A DNA stretch of 64,000 bases, taken from positions 141,930,172-141,994,171 of the forward strand of contig CM077115.1 of assembly GCA_039619475.1 (NCBI GenBank). The letters are read 5' to 3'. Of the stretch, positions 40,365 to 55,029 are shown piece after piece. The stretch's first letter is position 1, and each line of letters starts with the position of its first letter. The notes under the pieces were generated by a model. The model did not search any database. It saw only the letters and a list, made by a program, of their open reading frames with translations, and was not told where the DNA came from. Source of the stretch: Icerya purchasi (Eukaryota > Arthropoda > Insecta > Hemiptera > Monophlebidae). Both the position numbers and the translations under genes were made by a program.

Positions 40365-43300
40365 ATTGATTATTCCATTAAATCAGTACAGTAACATTAA
40401 AATTTAGTTAGCGAACTCTTGCAAAGATTTACAACAACTAGTGGAAAGAATTGACTTAGTAAGTAAACAATATGGACTTGCAATTAATAAAAGAAAAACG
40501 AAGTTTATGATAATAAGCCATAAAAGGTATCACAATGTAATCTAATATCTTTAAACGAGCAATAATTGCATATATGTATATATATATATATAAATAAATA
40601 AATTTATTTCGCGTATCTCGGAAACGGCTCTAACAATTTGGATGAAATTTGCACACTAGATTAAGGTCTAATCCATGGAAAAATTCGGTTTCGCGAGTTT
40701 TAAATGAATTTTAATGTTTTCAGTATGATACGAATCAGGGTTGGTGGCGCAATTTTTCGACGACGATCCAATAGATAATTTGTTCTGTCTTTAATACTAT
40801 TTTTTGATTTTCGAACGTCGTTGCACGAACGACTTAATAATACAAAGGCGAGCGACGAGCAAAAGTGAACAACAAATACTGGTAGTGCAAAGCAATAAAA
40901 CATATGGTCGGCAAAACAGGCGAGCGACGAGCAAAAGTGAACAACAAATACTGGTAGTGCAAAGCAATAAAACATATGGTCGGCAAAACAGGCGAGCGCG
41001 TAATTTCAGATACTTGCAATCGGCGAAGAACGAATAGGGAAAAAAAAAAGCATCGGTCTTTGCTCTCGGCCGATCAGCGGGGAGTCACGTAATGGCGGTT
41101 CGAAAATCATGTGCTACGCAAACAGTAAAAATATATATATATAACAAAAAAAAAAACAAAAAAAAAACATAAACAAATCGAAAATATCGTAACAGCTTTT
41201 TTTTTTTTTTTGTATTAATTTTATATTTAAATAATAAAAAAAACTGTTTTTTAATAGCTACTAAACAAAAAATGAAAAAAAAAAAATTGGTTAATAAACA
41301 AAGGAGGACTTTGTCTATTTATATACAGATATTAAATGTTTTGCGTATCTATATATTTGTTTGTGAAAGTGAATTACTGAGAATATGTTGTGCACATTTT
41401 AAAAACCCCCTTATACGCAGTATACCCATTTTATTATATTTCGCAGTGATTTAGTCGGAAATTTTTTCCAATCGTTCGGAAAACAGCTGATCACAGGTAA
41501 AATTACAAGACGCTTTTTATTTGTTTTTATAACGAATAAACTGATAGATAAAGCTGACGACCCTATATACCTAAAATTTAATTTTTCTAATAAAAAACGC
41601 ACAGAATGTATTCATAAAAATCAATGTGTGCAGTCATTGAAAACATTTTCCAACCATCCGGAAAGCGAATTCGAAGGACTACATTTTTGTTGCGTTCAGT
41701 ATTGAAAACCAAAATTGTATAGAAAGAGGCTTCAAATTCATAAATGTGAACTCATAAATTAGTTTTAAAATATTTTACGTTTTGTGAATATGTATAAGAT
41801 TAAAATAAAGTTAAAAAGTTACAAAAAAAAAATACCGAGCAAAGTTCGGTCGCCCAGGTACTTGTCATAATCAATAGAAAAAATATAGAAGTTGTAGAAT
41901 TTAAATACTTAGGTAGCTATATCACAAACACACTTGATCCATCTGTTGAAGTTAAGCGAAGATGTGGCTACGCTAAAACAGCTTTCGGAAGAATGCGAAA
42001 ATTACTCACGCGGACTCATCTTTAAGTTTGTATACAAGACAAGATTTTATAAGATGTTACATATACCCAATTTCATTATTATAAAGTGCAGGAGCAGCAA
42101 CATACACGGGTCGAAACATTGAAATATTTGGAAGCGTGTGAAATGTGGCTACACAGGAGAACCATGAAAATATCCGCGGATGCAGAAGCTGACAAACGAT
42201 GAAGTACTGCGAAGAGCAAAAGCCGAGAGGCAAATATTTAACACAGTTAAGAAAAGGAAGTCGAGATATTTTGGGGGCCATGTTATCAGCGGTAGGAAAT
42301 ACGAATTATTGCGAATAATTATAGAAGGGAAAATCAACGGAAAAAAAGCACGAGGAAGAAGATGAACATTGGGGTCCAAGAATATAAAATAGTGGATTAC
42401 CGGAAAAACAACAATAAAAAACAACCTGTTTGAAGCAGCGAACAACCGGGAAATTTAGCCAATTAGTAATCGTCCGCGTGTACATATCTGTGTATGACAC
42501 CAGGAAGAAGAAGAAGAAAAGCATTAAAAAAACAGTTGTATTTCATATCACCAATAATAGCGACTTAAACTTGTATAAAAGTGGAAGCCGCAAGAAATTG
42601 ACTTTAATGGACACTTCGCCACTGATTCACATCTACTTTCATATATACACATCTATGTACTGGACACACCTATATACACACACTTATTCACATGTAATAA
42701 GGTTATTTTTATATCGCAATACCGGTAATAATATAAACGACAAAAATATTTTATTAAAATTAATTACATCTCGAGAAACTATATAAAATATATACTTTAT
42801 GAATCAATTTTGTATAAAAAATGATAATAACATGAGAATCCTCATACTTTTATATTCCAGTTGAACGTTATTTCCTTTATGCAAGCGAACCATAGGACGA
42901 TCTGGATAATCCATGAGGTATTTTTTTATGAAATCTCGGCTTTCGTCTGGGGTATCATCCCATGCATTAGCGGAAGGTTTGCATATAACACGTATATCAC
43001 AATGGTCTATGTACTGCGTATAACCGTCATCAAAAAATACTAAATACCTAAAAAATAGATTTTTAACGGAATAATTAGTCTAGTAATTTTTGTAATTATC
43101 CGTATATTAATTTAAAATAATAGAATGGTAGATTATAATGAACATTCATTGTAAAACTTACTTAAACTTGTTCATATAATTAGGGGGTTCGGCAATTACC
43201 CCGGAATAAAATCTCGTAACTTCTAACGGATGCGTTCGTTCGTCTCTGTAAATTGCGATGACCCGAACTCCTACATCAAGTTGCACTATTGATTTTGTAG

Positions 43301-46300
43301 GATACGCTAGATGGTTACCCCATAATGATTTAAACACAATTTCCTTTTTAGGAGCTTCGAACTTTACCGTATACAATTTATCAGCCTTTAAATGAAGTTT
43401 ACAACATAATTAGTAGTTCTATAAAGATAAATCATCGTTGTTTAGCGAATACACATATATATTTTATTGTCAACGGTAAAAACACGATTATAAATGTGAT
43501 TAAACCTTGCACGTGCGAACTGAGTTTATGAACCACAAGTTTAATATTAAATGCCAAGATTTTATAAAAATAAACCAGTCGTAATTCTAATTCGGATATT
43601 TCTATAAAATGTGTAAAAAAACATTTGTTTTTGTAATTCGTTTTAAATTTTTCAGCGAGAAAATCGACGATAAAAGTAACGACCTGTTTGTATCTGATAT
43701 GAAACTGATTTAACATTTTTTTTTTTTTTGCATTAGTTAAACAACAGTTTGTCTTTATTACGAAGGATACATATCGGCTGTAACATAATTAATAGTGATT
43801 AAACAATTGTGTAAACCGATAATTTTAATTTTATAAACTTCTGATCAAGTTAATATTTTCACTTTATTTTATATAATTAATCAGAAGATGTAATTAAAAA
43901 TGGTTTATGATATTTTAATTTTATTAATTTCATTACAAAAACGATTTTTCATCAGTTACTTTATAATTACATTAAATGTTTTTTTTTTTAATTTTTATTG
44001 TTTATTTTTTAAGGTTTTTAATCCATTGATTTCTTTTGATGCAAAATTGAAAGTTTTTTTTTTTTTCAATTTAAAAACGGATCAGGTTTTTTGTCAGTTA
44101 TTAACAATTGATTTTTATCAGTTATTCGGTTTTAATTTTCCTTTAACTTGAAAACTTTAGTTTAAAATGATTTCAAAAATCAATTTATACAATTAATGAG
44201 AAAAAAAGAAACGATTAACGAGAATGATGTGTCATTTTTGATTATTATAGGATACTCACATCATTAGAAGTTGACTTAATACCGGTTACCGTTGCGATGC
44301 GCCACGAATATTCATGTGTATATCTCATAGCAAAGACCATATCTCCTTCTCTAAGTTTTGGCCGTAGTATTAATCCAGGTTTAGGCAACGAATCTGGAGG
44401 CTTTAATACTTCTTCAAATACAGCAACCACATCGGGGTTATCGCTTTTTTCATTCTAGAAAGCGTGTTTAATATTATTCATATTTATCTAACGTAAGTAT
44501 AGTGTAAGAAAATTTAATTTGTTTATGCACAATATATAACATTACGGATACCCATGCGACTTTATTACTTTAAATATAATCGAAATAAAAATATTAATGA
44601 CATTTAATTACCATTTCTTTACATTTTGATAATACAATAAAAAATTTATATTAACGTTTCGATAAAATTAGCTTACATATAATTTTAAAACCAAAAAAAA
44701 TTAACAAATAATTGTCTAATACTGGAAGAATCTAATGATATGCTAAGCTCACTATAATTGTTCTGTAATTAAACCGTTTAACTACTTCAGTTGCTTACAG
44801 CATTATTTTAGATTTACATAATGAGAATGATAAATGTATTTTAACGACTTGGGAATAATTTCAGAATCACACATTTTATATGGACGTTCGTGGGCAGAGA
44901 CTATAACTTATTAATAAATATATATTGCTGTTACTCTTCATTATTACCTCCGATAGATCATCAATAATTTCGACGGTATTATTTTCACGAATTTTATTAC
45001 TTTCGCTGTCTGAATCTGAAAACGATTTCAAGATAAGTGCATTTAAATTTTTACATTTCGCCAGAAAACAATATTTTATTTTAATAGTAAAACTTAATCT
45101 AAGAATTAAAAAAGTAATAGACTAATAATAATTTTACGGATTATTTTCGGAGCGGAATAAGTACAACTGGAAACCGAAAATATATACTTTCCGTGGACAG
45201 GTATAATTCGTTCATTGTTAGAAACCAATAATGATAAGGATTTGAAAGGTATAATTTCGACAATCCGTATTGCAAAGTGGAATTGGCAATGTAACCCCGA
45301 TTGCAATATTGGTTGCATATCTGTAACTCCAAGCCGCCGATGACGAAAGATTTGGTATTGTTATAGATCCGGAATGGAAAAAAAATGTCTTGTGGTGTTT
45401 AACTGCTATGAATTACGTGCAAGTTACGAGGTGGGTGAAAAAGTTTAAGGACGACCAAGAATGGATGGACGATGACTCTCGCTCTGGAAGACCAACAACA
45501 AGCAGAAATGAAGAGAATGTGAATTGTGTTCGTGAATTATTGAATTATGACCGCCGAATGAGTGTTCGGTCATTAGCTGACACTCTGAACATTCCAAAAA
45601 GTTCTGTGTTCAACATCGTTACGGAGGACTTGCATATGCACGTGCGTCAAGCTGGCCGCAAAACTTCTGACGGACAAACAAAAAGTGAACTGAAGAAAGG
45701 TGTAGAAATTGAACCGGATTATTTGGACAACGTTATTACCGGTGACGAAACATGAACGTTCGAGTACGACCCGAAAAGGAATTGCCTGAGTTCTGAATGG
45801 GACACCTCATCGTTTCCAAAACTCAAGAAGGCGAAGATGAGCAAATCCAAGGTGTAAACGATGCTGATTGCCTTCTTCTACAGCTAGGGTGTGATGCACA
45901 AAAAGTTTATGCCCTAAGGTTAGATGGTCAATGCTGTGTACTACGCAGATGTTCAAGAAAGATTGAGAAAAAGGGTCCTCCGAGTGCGAAAAGACTTCGC
46001 CGCTACCTGGCTGTTGCATTGCGATAAGGCGCCTAGCCACACGTCTCTGCGCGTCCGCGAGTACCTAGCTAAGCACAATGTGGCAATGCTGTCTCAGCCG
46101 CTCGACCTCGTTCCGCCGGACTTTTTATTGTTCCCGAGAATAAAAAACTCACGCAAAGGGCACCGTTTTGAAACCATCGAGGTCATTCAAGCGGCTATGA
46201 CAACAGTCTTAAAGGAGGTTCTCATCGAGACCTTCCAGGGGACTTACCAAGAATAGGTGAACCGGTGAAAAAAATGTGTAGATGCTAATGGTGTCTACTT

Positions 46301-49300
46301 TGAAGAATATTAATACTCTGTACTACAGGTATCGCTGATAAATTAAATTACTTTTTGGACAATACATATATGCACACACGCACGCGCGCGCATTATAAAA
46401 TTTCCAGTTTTGATTTTTAGAGAAATTAAAATAACTTCCACTTTAGGGAAGTTAATTAATAGTATAAAATATTTTTTAATCAGGTGTAAGAAAATATTTT
46501 CGGAAATTGTTTTTTAAGTGAACTAAATATTGCGAAATTAAAATTTAATTCCTAAAAGTATTTTTAATACACAAATTCATGAATATTTCCAAATAACTGA
46601 AATATTTATAATTTCCTTTTAAAAAAGAGACAATACGACGATTAAAATTTAAAAATTAGAATCTGTTTACTTTAATATTAAGCCTGAATAAACAGCTGAA
46701 ATATATGAAATAAAATTTTTCAAAACTTAATGATTGAAACAATTTTTTCTTGAACTGTACATCAACTTTTTTTTTTTTTTTATAATTTCAGGAGTGTAAT
46801 TTATTAATGAGTATTATTAATAATCTGCATTTTAATTTTAATTCTTAACAGTATAATTAGTACATCAAATTTTGGTTAAATCAGACAACAAAAATCGGTT
46901 TCTAAAGGTCGAAAAAAAATTTTGCTGAAAAAGATTACTAATTTGTAAATTATTAATTACTTCATAAAAATTAGTGATCAATTTCGGGTGTTTACATAAT
47001 GCAATGATTACTTCATTGTAAATAAGTATTAGGAGAAAAACAACTCTGAAATCTGTCGTTGTCAAACACAAATTACTTCCAAATAAACGTCTGAGACGCC
47101 ATAAGTCCTCTAAACAATATTGATCGCTTTCTCCGATTCTAATCAAACGTATTTTATGTTTCAAATATCCTGCGAATTATCGGCTGTTGTTACTAAAGAT
47201 ATCTTCTCTAGTGAACAGTCATCCGACTATCATAAGGCGCCGATTCCACTAGCAGTGAAACAAAAAAACTACGTGAGTTCCGCAAATTTTTTATTCGGCG
47301 GGCTTAGAACTAATTAAATAAACTAAAACTGGATGGAGGTTCACTTGTCGGAAGTAGGTCTATCAATAAATACCGTTGAGCATTTTACTGCATTTATAAC
47401 AGCAGGCTGTTAGCAACTAATTCGTGACCACGTATCCCAGTTGGATTATAACGATTGGAAAGAAGAAAAAAAACTCGGTTACAACATTTTTTGGAATAGT
47501 ATGTGCCAGTTATCAACTTGTTCCGAGAGATTTTGGATAGAAGAACAATCGCGAACATGTTAGCCCACAAAAACGGTCGTGGCACCATAACTATGACGGT
47601 AAAATTAATAATTGAACTTTTAATCCGGGTTTTTATCAAAAAAATTTAAATCGGTAAAAAAACATTAAAATCTTTCGTAAAATGAACACATCTAAACGTT
47701 GCTTCAAAACAACGCAATTGAATTATTGAAATTTAGATATTCCATTACGACACTCTGATAACAAAATAATTATTTCTGTAAATAAAATAAATATATAATT
47801 AAGTTTATTTACCACTCGTTAATACGGAACAATCGACGAAATCGGATTCTGGGTTTAAATCACGGCTATATTGGTTCTCTACTTTATCATCGGATTCATC
47901 TATAATTTCTATAGACTGTTTATACTGAATAAAAAGTTAAAATTTTTTTAATGAATTTTTGTAGCCTAAAATTAATCATTTCGCGAACGTTGTTTTACGT
48001 TTATTAAAAATACCTCAATAACGGGCTGAAATGGAGCGTATATGGTTCTGCGTATTTCATCAATTTCTTTTTGAAGGCCCGACAACTTCTTATTTTGCTC
48101 GTCATGTGAATCTGTTTGAATGTAAAATTTGTTAATGTTAACAATCATATAACGGAGGAAAAAAATATACTAGATGTAATAAATATGTTACAATTAACAA
48201 ATAATCTATGATGTTAACCTTGTTTCAGCACAGCTTGTAACGAATTTGGAAGCATAACAGATCTGGGTAAGTCGATTGTAACATCACTGCCATTATTACT
48301 GAGATTACTGTTGCTAACTGTTATTTTATTATTCACACTACTTCCATTTTAACTAACAAAATTATTGCTCGTAAGACCACTTTTTATTATAACCAGACAT
48401 TAAATTTTAATTATAATTACTATCAATATAATTAATATGTAGTTAGCGCCACGAACTGTTCGGAAGAAGATGAGTAGTCAGACAAAGTCATATACTCGTA
48501 TAACAAGTTTTTATAAGGGAATCTTTGACCTAAATTAAGTCTTACGACCGTACATGTTAAAGTACTTCATATAACAATATTCTTGTGAATATCAAAAATA
48601 TATAAATAAAAACAAGTTGGTAACATTGCAATTATAAAGTTTACATTGTAATTTTTTAATTTTATTCTTTTTAAAATATTTTCTCGCTGATTTCCTCTAA
48701 TTTAAATCATTATACGATGAAGTTTTGTGATTTTTTCTCCATATATATTAATCATTTATCAAGATGTATGGGAAGTAAAACCGAAATTTTGTTCTAGGCA
48801 CTAAAGACTCTTGATATAAGTTTGATTGCTTCAAGTTAGAAAAGTTTTTAGTTTATTGCTAAACTAATTCGAACTGAAAGTTCTAAAATCAAAGAAAGTG
48901 AAATTGCCTATAATTATGAAATTATAAAAAATACCAGTTTTAGAGAAGAGTGTTGAGATAAACTTCAGCATGAGGTAAGTTCACAGAGTTTATAAATTAC
49001 AAACCACTTTATTAAAAGCGACAATCGAATTTAGATATGTAAGAAGTTGAAATAAAATTTTAAAAAATCGGCTAGCTTAGGGATGTTTTACACATTAATT
49101 TTAATGTCCTGATCGGACATACTACGGAACTGTATAGTAGCAGGTGTACCTAATTTTTACGTTAAAAAAGAAATATTCTGTTTAAAAGTCGGATGAGTAG
49201 GTAAACCTCATTAATTTAAATTTTTTTAGAGATTTTCATTAAGCAATCGTAGGTAAATAAGAAAAAGTTTGAAAGCATTTCAAGGCAATATATACTAAAC

Positions 49301-52093
49301 ATACCTTTTAATAACTCTATTTCCTGTTTAGCAATCAGTATCGCCGTATCGCATTGTTCTTCTATTTTATACTTTTCCATAACTTCGCTTAAAACGTCTA
49401 AATTATCTCGTAAAAATTTCATGTTATTTTCATTTATCGGTTCATCTGTGGATTTACGGAAAAAAATCAATATTATAATGTGAATATTTGAAAGGAAAAT
49501 GCGTAATGAAATATAAATAAGGAAAAAGCGAAATTAATGTACACAATATGGAAAATTGATTTTTCATAAATTAGCTTTTTTCACATGATTTACTCAGTTT
49601 TTTGTACAATGTCAAATGAAAACATAATTATGGTAGAATGAAAGAACCGTATTTGTGTAAAATAAAAATTGTAAGTAACCAAATTTTTAAAAAGTTGAAT
49701 GGAATAAGACGAAAAAAAAAATCAGTTCATATTCTTACCTATTAAGAATAAACGAGACATTGACCAGTTTTATTCTTCATGCTAGCTAAGGTATCCAACG
49801 TTTCTCAGATGAATACTTTTATTAAGTATATTTTTTTATCGAACTTTTCAATCTATCGAAAAACGTGGTTTTTAATGATAACGCTAGCGAAATTAATAAA
49901 TGGTTTGAATAATTGATGGTATAGTTATAATTGAAGTATGTAAATTCAAGCATAAACGACTATTAGAATGAACTGTTTGTTGAAGCTGCCAAAATAAAAC
50001 TTTCTACTGTTTCAAAACCTTCGCAGTACATTTAATCTTGTACATAAAACCATTTTTCTTGTAGACTGAAATTTTAAGCCTTTGTCACGTTTACGTTTCT
50101 TTTTATAGTTTGAGTTGTTTTAATTTTACAATTTTTTTAATTTTCTCGGTATTAATAAACTTATTTATATAAAAGTAAGAAACAAAAATGAATTACACAC
50201 CCTGTCAAGAAAGTATCGGGAATTGTTAAATAAAACGAACAATTTTTAATTTTCATCCAAATTTATTTTGTCACCTTCAAAATAACATCCATTCGAAGCG
50301 ATGCACATATGCCAACGCTTTTTCCACTCGGCAAAGCACTTCTGATAGGCGGTTTCCGGGATGGCCTTTAGCTCTCGCGTCGCATTCGTCTTGATGTCAT
50401 CAATCGATTCGAAGCGCATTCCCCGTAGCGGAAATTTGAGTTTTGAGAATAGGAAGAAGTCGCAGGGTGCTAAATCTGGTGAATACGGCGGTTGTTCGAT
50501 GATATTTACCGAGTGTTTGGCCAAAAACTCATTCACAATTATGGCTTTGTGAGACGGCGCATTATCGTGATGGAGAATCCAAGAATTGTCGACCCACAAA
50601 TCGTTACGTTTACGACGGATAGCCTCTCTCAAACGTCTCAAAACACTTAAGTAAAACTCTTTGGTGACTGTCTGTCCGGCTGGCACATATTCATAGTGTA
50701 CCACGCCTCAAATATCGAAGAAAACAATCAACATGATCTTCACTTTCGATCGGCTTTGGCGAGGTTTTTTCGGCTTTGGCGCGCCAATTGGCCGCCATTC
50801 GGACGATTGCTGGTTCGTAAGCGTGTCGTACTCGTACACCCATGTCTCGTCACCAGTAATTATCTTTTCCAAGAAGGTAGGATCCAAATTGGCTCGATCC
50901 AGCATGTCTGCAGCTACCTGTTCTCGGTACTTTTTTTGAAAGAAATTCAGGTCTTTCGGAACAAGCCGAGCCGCAACGCGTTGCATACCCAATTTTTCGT
51001 GCACAATCGTACGTACGCTCTCGTGTGACATGCCCAATCCATGAGCCATCTCTCTCAAGCTCACATGACAATTTTCAGCAACGATTTCCTTGATTTTATC
51101 GACGTTATCATCGGTCACACTCGTTGAAGGCCGTCCAGAGCGAGGCATGTCTTCGACCGTCTCCCGACCATCCTTGAACGCTCTGTACCACTCGTAAACC
51201 CGCGTTTTTGATAAAGCAGATTCACCAAAAGCCTTCTGTAACATTTTCAGTGTATCGGCACAAGAAATTTCGTTCGAAACACAGAATTTAACACAAGTAC
51301 GTTGTTCAATATTTTCACTCATTGTAAAACTTCGACAAAACACTTCAAGGTCGACTGATCTTAACAGCTGCTGTAAACACACTGGTTGACAGATCGCGCT
51401 AAAAATAGGCATCATAATACAAAACAGTTGTACCAACCTGGAAAAAAAAATTATCTGCCTAGCTATTACCCGGGAGATTTAAATTGACAATTCCCGATAC
51501 TTTCTTGACAGGGTGTATAAAACATAAATATTATGAATTCATTTTTAAAATAATTTTAAATGTATGGTTTTGGTATATTTTGTAAAATCGTAAAAAAAAC
51601 TAAAATTAAATCGAGAAAGTTTATTAGTAAATACAAATACGTTTGTCAAAGATAAATCTACTTCCTTAACTTTATTTTTGTCAGAAATTCTATACATTAA
51701 ATTATAAATATTACCCCAAACGTCACTAAAAATTGCAAGTGTGATTTTATGTGTCTTGTAAAATATTTGCGTGAAAAATTAAATTTCAAAGTCGTTTAAG
51801 ACGAATAATTAACAAACAATGCTTCGCTTTTAAATATTGTAACATTATCTTTCGATAGTTATTGTTATGTTTTATACAAATTTTTTCTTAATTCTCCATC
51901 GAGAATGCTAAATAAAACGTTATTTACTAACAATAATTTATGCACAGATATCCATTTCATTTAATTATTAACTTTATTTTATTATTATTAATACTTTTAA
52001 TTAAATGTTATTTAATTAATAAATATACAAATATTTTTTGATTGGTTGACTAAAAAAGAAATAATAAAAAACACAAAAGATATAATTCTCCCA

Positions 52094-52128
<35 letters not shown>

Positions 52129-54998
52129 CGCACACACACATCAATTATAAAATATAAATAAATTCAAATACAAGTCTCATTATTCTTGTTCCTTGCGGCG
52201 CACTATATATATTCTCAAATTATATAATTAACTATTAGAATATCTGTATACACTTTTTTTCTTATACCATAATTTCGAATTTCCAAAAATAAACAAAAGG
52301 TGGAAAGATTAAATAAAGAGAGTATTTAAATTCTAATTGAAAGATTTTTCCGAATAAATTGTTTTAACTGAAATTTAAATCCTGAATAACGAATAAACCA
52401 TTAATAACACCGATGTTAGATATTTCATTACGCTAGCGATTTTTTATTTGTACCCCTGTGTACTCTTAGCTTGCAAATTACAATATTAGGATTTAATGTT
52501 AATTTAACGATTTTCTTTTCTATATCACGTGAGAAACTGTTAATATTTCCATTTTTAAATAAAATTTAAGTTTTACTAGACACTAAATTTGCATGCGTAC
52601 CAATTAGAAACTATCACATCCTTAAAAAATATTCTTATGAATATATTTAGGAAAGTTATAAGAATGAGAAGCTGAAGTAATAATAACGCTCACCATCAGT
52701 AGCCGATGATTCGTCTCCGTCAGAATCAAGCGTTACCACGTCTTGATACGTCGGGTATGGTCCGTTTATAAGGTCCCCTTTGTTTCGTAGTATTTCTTCC
52801 AATACCTATGTTACGACGATAATGATTTTGTTAAAGAAATTAAAAACATTTGAAAAAATTTACCAATAATTATTGTATGAATAGTTAGTTTTTTTCGAAC
52901 GCTAAGCATAACTACTAAAATTCATATGCAAATTGAACTACCGATCATGTGTAAAACAATATGTTGACTGACATGGAATATTTATTACAAAAATATAAAG
53001 GTATTAAAAATAATTTAGTGAAATAATAATAAAAGCAAAACAATATCGAAACAAGAATTTACAAAAAGTACAACCAAGTTTTGTGACGCATAAAAAAATT
53101 TGCGTTATATAATAGCCATTTACTCGTCCTTAAAATGTTCATACTAATTTTTAACTTTATTTTTTCCTCTTTCTTAAAATATATTTTCCATTTTTGCACT
53201 TAACATACTCAATTGATGATAACATTAAAGAATATAACACAGATAGATTAATAATCTGTACTTTGTTATTTGATTATAAATTTTTGACGATAATTTAAAT
53301 TCTTTTAAATACTGTAAACATTTTATAAAGGCTAAACAAACTAATAATCAAAAAGCCAACATTACCATGTTATAATAGACTAACAAAATATGAAAAGCGT
53401 CATATTTTTCTAATTAATTTTATAAAGTAACAAAAATGGAAGATATATTTGAAACACTGAATAAAAGAAATCAGTAATTAGTATGAACATGAACTAACTT
53501 GGTTAACCTTTAGAAACTTCATTAGTATGAGGGACGTTTAAAAAGTAAGTTAATGAAGCTTCTGTATGAACTACAGAATGAACTTGGATGGAAAATTATA
53601 TACACACATACATACGTATATATATATATATATTATTTTTCTTAAAGTAACATGATAATCTGATAGTTAAGGCACGCAGCAGTTATCAAGTTGGAGGTCA
53701 CGGTTTTGATACTTGCCTCGTTCCAAATACTAACGAGCTTCAAGTTTACCAACCTGATATAATCGAATAACAGAGAAATGATTCATTTTTCTTTATATTC
53801 TTTCCACTTTTTTTTAAAACATTTATCATGTGCAAGAATTAATCAATATTCAGAAAGTTTACACCTATGCCTGTAGCCAGGGTAACTTCTTTCAATTGAT
53901 TTTAATCAATTTTATTTCCCACGCTGCTACGATTCATTGCCTTCAATGAACTCCTTGCAACACCATATCATATGACATATTGCTTTGGTTTATATTTCTT
54001 TCACTGAAAATAATTTTCGATCGGTTCAGCTCAATGAGAGCGCAAAATCCGCGTAATACTGCATTGTTCGCGAACAATGCGGAACCAGATACATGCAATC
54101 GCGTACCTATCATTCTACTTCATCCGAACAGGATATTAAACTGGGATCAATATATGGGGTTACAGTGTCGGGTTGCCATCGAAACTTTTCTGTCCAATAT
54201 CATGGCCTTCGAAGCCATCTTTTTGAATGCGCTTCATATATTGAACAATAATAAGACGCTGCAGTATTGCAAAACTGAAATATAGAATATTTGTACCTTT
54301 TCAGTACTTAAATCAGAAACAAAAAATAGATAATCGGTGCAAGACGATGTAATAATGAAAATACGAAAATAAAATAAAATAGGCAAAAGAAAAAAAGTTT
54401 AAAAGAAAATAATTAATGCTGAACAAGACATGTTGTACGAGAAAGTGAACCTGCTGGAGAAAATGGCAAATCGGTTTTCAATTAGAGATGGGTGGCTTTA
54501 ACTCATGGTCTTTAAAGTTGACTAAATCCTAATTCCAAACCGAGTCGATGTTTAGTTTTTTTGTTAGCATTACAAATTCAAGTTGCAAATATAAACAACC
54601 GGGCTGTAACATAGTCATAAATTTTAAATACTGCTTGATACTAACGCGATAATATGGACATTCTCTTCAAACGTAATTTTTCTTCATCTTTTAATGAAAA
54701 ACACATCTGCATAATAAATTACAGAAATAGATAACGTGAGCTGAAATGATTGAAGTATATTGACAGTTTCATTTGCACTGCATTAATAAGAAAAAAGCGT
54801 ATTCTTTACAGTCGAGCTACTGCTGCCCTTTTTCGGAATTCAGTCGACTCGTTTATATTTTAATATTTGTCCGACTCTACAAATCAGAGTTGAATTCTAT
54901 TTTACCGGTACAAGTTTTTAACCTAGAGTCAATTCACTTTTGTACAAATCAACTCTGGAGTAGTGGCCAAATGGTAAGCTACTTAGCCGCCAGGCCAT

Positions 54999-55029
<31 letters not shown>

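Noticed and set aside
42430..42786. Plus-strand open frame of 118 codons after the RTE tail
   Set aside because: Low-complexity Lys/His/Thr-rich translation of A-rich and CA-rich DNA, beginning inside the RTE remnant.
50696..51028. Plus-strand open frames over the mariner
   Set aside because: They are mirror frames of the minus-strand transposase.
53980..54285. Plus-strand open frame of 101 codons
   Set aside because: No recognised motif; the opposite strand is equally protein-like, so neither can be supported.
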